DNA from: Rhodococcus sp. BP22
Lineage (GTDB): Bacteria > Actinomycetota > Actinomycetes > Mycobacteriales > Mycobacteriaceae
Direction of reading: 5' to 3'
Assembly (NCBI RefSeq): GCF_014281965.1
Contig: NZ_JACFTB010000001.1
Coordinates: forward strand, 558,001-622,000
DNA length: 64,000 nucleotides
In this document: one piece after another, positions 59,234 to 64,000 of the stretch
Position numbering within the stretch: position 1 is the first letter of the stretch
Layout of the letters: each line of letters opens with the position of its first letter
Made by a program: the position numbers and the translations under genes
The notes under the pieces: model-generated
Seen by the model: only the letters and a program-made list of their open reading frames with translations
What the model was told of the DNA's origin: nothing
The model's database searches: none

Positions 59234-61372
59234 GTGTCGTCCAACCTTCATCTCGCCTGGCGCGAAGAGACTCCGCCGCCAGGATCGCCGCTCCCCCTCG
59301 GCGCAACCGTCCACGCCGGTGGTACGCAATTTGCGGTCCACTCCCCCGAATCTGACGGCATCGAGGTATGTCTGATCGATGCGGACGGTGCCGAACGAAG
59401 GGTCGAGCTACGCAGCCGCACCTACGGGATCTGGCATGGCATCGTTCCGGACGTCGGACCGGGACAGAGGTACGGATACCGGGTGCACGGACGCTGGGAT
59501 CCCTCCACCGGTCGCCGATTCAATGAGCACAAGATCCTGATCGATCCCGCCGCCCGCAAGATCACCGGAAGCCTCGGTTCAGCTCAAGCCCTACTTCCCT
59601 ACGACGAGGATCCGTTCGGACACCCCAGCACCATCGATTCACTGGGCTCGATCCCACTTTCCGTCGTGACCGGCCGATCCACTGTCGACACCGGTTCTGC
59701 TCCGGACGTCCCCTGGGATCGGACAGTGATCTACGAGATGCACGTCGGTTCCTACACAGCGAGGAACCCTGCCGTTCCCCCCGCACACCGCGGAACGTAT
59801 CTCGGACTGACCGCACCGGCAGTGCTCGAACATCTGACCCGCCTCGGTGTGACCACCATCGAATTGCTCCCGGTTCAGGCGATGCTCACCGAACCAGGTG
59901 TGCGCGCCCGCGGCAAGCGCAATCATTGGGGCTACTCGACCGGCGCCTACTTCGCACCCGACCCCCGTTTCGCAGCGGTACCGGGAGCCGAGATCGACGA
60001 GTTCAGGGCGATGGTGCGAGCACTTCATTCTGTCGGAATCGAGGTCGTTCTCGACGTCGTCTACAACCACACTTGCGAGTCCGGGGTCGACGGGCCCTCG
60101 ATCAGCTGGCGTGGGCTCGATGCCCCCGGCTACTACTTGTTGGACGGGCGCGGTTACGACGTCGACCTCACCGGGTGCGGCAACACACTCGACTCGGCGT
60201 CACCTGCGGTGGTTCGGATGGTGTGCGACAGCCTTCGATACTGGGCTACCGAGATGGGTGTCGACGGATTCAGATTCGACCTTGCCAGCACCCTCGGCCG
60301 GCCAGGAGGCTGGCGATTCGATCCCCGCGCTCCGCTACTGACTGCAATAACGACCGATCCGGTTCTGTCGCGTACGAAGCTGATCGCCGAGCCGTGGGAC
60401 GCGACCGGTGCGGGGTACCAAGTCGGCAGTTTCGGAAGTCTGTGGACCGAATGGAACGATCGTTACCGCGACACTGTGCGTCGGTTCTGGGCCGGCCACA
60501 CCGGTGTTCGCGAGCTCGCCTCCCGCATGGCAGGTTCGGAAGACATTTACGGCGGGGCTTCGCGCAAGCCTTGGGCATCGATCAATTTCGTGACCGCACA
60601 CGACGGCTTCACCATCGCCGATCTCGTGTCGTACGCAACCAAACACAACGAGGCGAACGGCGAAGACAATCGCGACGGGACCGACAACAACTACTCCGTC
60701 GATCACGGAACGGAGGGTCCCACCGACGACCCGGTCATCCTGGCCGAACGCGGCCGTCATGTCCGCGCACTCCTCGCCACGCTAATGCTCTCGACCGGCA
60801 CTCCGATGCTCCTCGCAGGTGACGAGCTCGGCCACACCCAGTTCGGCAACAACAATGCCTACTGCGTTCCCGCCGATGCACCCGCTGCACAATCGTGGGC
60901 ACTCGACTGGTCCGACGTCGACGAGGACCTGATCGCTTTCGTCGCCAGACTCCTCCGAATCCGGCGCAGCGCTCCATCGCTGCGCCAACAGGAATTCTTC
61001 ACAGGCCGTGACACTCCATCGGGCAGGCCGGATCTGGTCTGGTTCGGTGCCGATGGCGCCGAACTGACCTCGCACTCGTGGAACGACGACTCGGTACGCA
61101 CGTTGCAAGCATGGGTGGACGGCGCAGATGTTCGGTCCTACGATCCCGACGGGCAGCCCGTCCTGGATGCAAGTTCGTTGTTGATCGTGCATTCGGGTGG
61201 ACCGACCGACATCGAACTGGCCTGTCCTTCCTGGGCCGCAAGCAGATTCGTTCCCGTCTTCGACTCGTCCACCGCCACCGGGGTTCCCGCCGACACGACG
61301 TCGTTGCCCGCCGGATCGGCTATCTCCCTTACTGGTTCGACGGTCCTCGTACTGCGCAGCGACGGCAGGTAG
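59234..61372 (+). CDS. glgX: GH13 glycogen debranching enzyme (GlgX/TreX type)
   Basis: 712 aa. N-terminal CBM48/E-set domain (TQFAVHSPESDGIEVCLID), then the GH13 barrel: DVVYNHT, GFRFDLASTLG (nucleophile Asp), LIAEPWDATG (acid Glu), FVTAHDGFT (third acid), then a C-terminal beta domain ending SLTGSTVLVLRS. Cleaves alpha-1,6 branches, giving linear malto-oligosaccharides. GTG at 59234 with AGGATCTGC upstream; the frame is open further up antisense to the ABC gene. The last 235 bp overlap the convergent membrane protein gene. Confidence 0.9.
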   Translation: MSSNLHLAWREETPPPGSPLPLGATVHAGGTQFAVHSPESDGIEVCLIDADGAERRVELRSRTYGIWHGIVPDVGPGQRYGYRVHGRWDPSTGRRFNEHKILIDPAARKITGSLGSAQALLPYDEDPFGHPSTIDSLGSIPLSVVTGRSTVDTGSAPDVPWDRTVIYEMHVGSYTARNPAVPPAHRGTYLGLTAPAVLEHLTRLGVTTIELLPVQAMLTEPGVRARGKRNHWGYSTGAYFAPDPRFAAVPGAEIDEFRAMVRALHSVGIEVVLDVVYNHTCESGVDGPSISWRGLDAPGYYLLDGRGYDVDLTGCGNTLDSASPAVVRMVCDSLRYWATEMGVDGFRFDLASTLGRPGGWRFDPRAPLLTAITTDPVLSRTKLIAEPWDATGAGYQVGSFGSLWTEWNDRYRDTVRRFWAGHTGVRELASRMAGSEDIYGGASRKPWASINFVTAHDGFTIADLVSYATKHNEANGEDNRDGTDNNYSVDHGTEGPTDDPVILAERGRHVRALLATLMLSTGTPMLLAGDELGHTQFGNNNAYCVPADAPAAQSWALDWSDVDEDLIAFVARLLRIRRSAPSLRQQEFFTGRDTPSGRPDLVWFGADGAELTSHSWNDDSVRTLQAWVDGADVRSYDPDGQPVLDASSLLIVHSGGPTDIELACPSWAASRFVPVFDSSTATGVPADTTSLPAGSAISLTGSTVLVLRSDGR

Positions 61373-61971
61373 TGCATGAACAGTTGAACGAGTGGCCCGA
61401 TCCCCAAGGCGTACAGCACGGTTCCGATACCCACGGTTCCTCCGAGCATCCAACCGGTTGCGACGACAATCAGCTCGATACACGTCCGAACGAGGCGAAC
61501 CGAGAGCCCCGTTCGTGCGACAAGTCCGGTCATCAGGCCGTCCCGTGGACCGGGACCCATTCCTGCGCCGATGTACAGGGCCGTCGCGAACGCATTGACG
61601 ACGATGCCGGTCGCCATCATGGCCGCTCGGACGGCAATCGCGTCGAAAGTCGGGAGCCATCGAATCGACAGGTCGACTGCTACCGCGATCACCACGACAT
61701 TGCTGACGGTTCCCAGTCCTGGCTTCTGTCGCAACGGAATCCAGGCGAGCAACACAGCTACTCCGGTCGCTGCGGTGATCGCTCCGAAACTCAGTGGAAC
61801 GTGCAGGCTCAGGCCCTGGTGCAGTACATCCCACGGATCGAGCCCGAGCCCCGCAGTGATCATCAGCGCCATCGAGAATCCGTACAGACACAAACCCACG
61901 TAGAGCGCTACGAGTCGTGGCCCGAGGTGGATCAGGCGAGCACGAGCGAGCACAGAGACGATCCAAGACAT
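61138..61971 (-). CDS. YczE/YitT-like integral membrane protein
   Basis: 277 aa. Five to six helices in the first 200 residues (LVALYVGLCLYGFSMALMITAGLGLDPWDVLHQGL is the family entry, and the GMGPGPRDGLMTGLVARTG loop is conserved). The last 78 residues lie antisense to the end of glgX and look like a random tail, since no stop codon ends the gene earlier. Family is of unknown function (YczE is needed with Bacillus ppk/pks regulation). Minus strand, 70 bases downstream of the PTH2 gene. Confidence 0.75.
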   Translation of the reverse strand: MSWIVSVLARARLIHLGPRLVALYVGLCLYGFSMALMITAGLGLDPWDVLHQGLSLHVPLSFGAITAATGVAVLLAWIPLRQKPGLGTVSNVVVIAVAVDLSIRWLPTFDAIAVRAAMMATGIVVNAFATALYIGAGMGPGPRDGLMTGLVARTGLSVRLVRTCIELIVVATGWMLGGTVGIGTVLYALGIGPLVQLFMHYLPSLRSTRTVEPVREIADPAGNDVVSAGTPVAVDESKTGTNLLAAQEGQASSMSVGPPECTINNELASRTGCPSGS

Positions 61972-62041
61972 CCATCGAGTGTCCGCCAGACTGGTAGCGG
62001 CACAAACATCCAGTCGCGAGCCAGTGGACCCTCTACCGATG

Positions 62042-64000
<1,959 letters not shown>

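Overview
This window is a high-GC actinobacterial chromosome segment, most likely from Rhodococcus or a close relative in the Nocardiaceae/Mycobacteriales. Three things point there: an HU protein with a long Lys/Ala/Pro tail, the two-domain MutT1, and gene order that (from memory, not from a search) follows Mycobacterium tuberculosis from ppk1 (Rv2984) to serB2 (Rv3042c). Both ends are cut inside genes: ppk on the left and serB on the right. I saw no insertion sequences, prophage genes, CRISPR arrays or rRNA genes.

Layout. 0-7 kb: ppk-mutT1, hupB, leuCD with the divergent IclR regulator ltbR, an F420/flavin-type oxidoreductase and a 55-aa DUF5302 protein. 6.8-12.1 kb: tRNA-Glu(CTC), tRNA-Gln(CTG), an unusual stand-alone family A DNA polymerase, a YihY membrane protein, gltX and an FAH-family enzyme. 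12.2-22.5 kb: an MFS exporter and the amino-acid block leuB, serA, ilvC, ilvN, ilvB, a PH-domain protein (Cfp6-like) and ilvD. ilvB is preceded by a leader peptide containing Ile-Leu-Val-Ile and an intrinsic terminator, which is a classic attenuator. 22.6-26.9 kb: a DoxX protein, an LppZ-like lipoprotein and a small, atypical accessory patch. 26.9-38.9 kb: a cation/proton antiporter, gatB, pfkA, a NarL-type two-component system, a secreted phospholipase A2-like protein translationally coupled to a membrane serine hydrolase, a membrane esterase, gatA, gatC and an ACT protein. 38.9-48.2 kb: one long minus-strand run, etfB-etfA and then two acyltransferases, a cysteine desulfurase, mnmA, a MetE-like protein and ligA. 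48.4-61.4 kb: the alpha-glucan / methylglucose lipopolysaccharide type cluster (methyltransferase, GH57 branching enzyme, GT4, hexapeptide acyltransferase), a PQQ-repeat lipoprotein, two further methyltransferases, an enoyl-CoA hydratase, a NUDIX protein, an ABC ATPase and a GH13 debranching enzyme. 61-64 kb: a YczE-type membrane protein, a PTH2-type peptidyl-tRNA hydrolase and serB.

How the genes work together. Leucine, valine/isoleucine and serine biosynthesis are almost complete here, with two visible layers of control: a palindrome between leuC and ltbR, and the ilvB attenuator. gltX, both acceptor tRNAs and all of gatCAB are present, which together make up the indirect Glu-to-Gln tRNA route. 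The most novel-looking parts are the two-component-system-linked lipase module (30.8-36.2 kb), the minimal DNA polymerase (7.3-8.8 kb), and the accessory patch with a broken or split small membrane ORF (24.8-26.2 kb).
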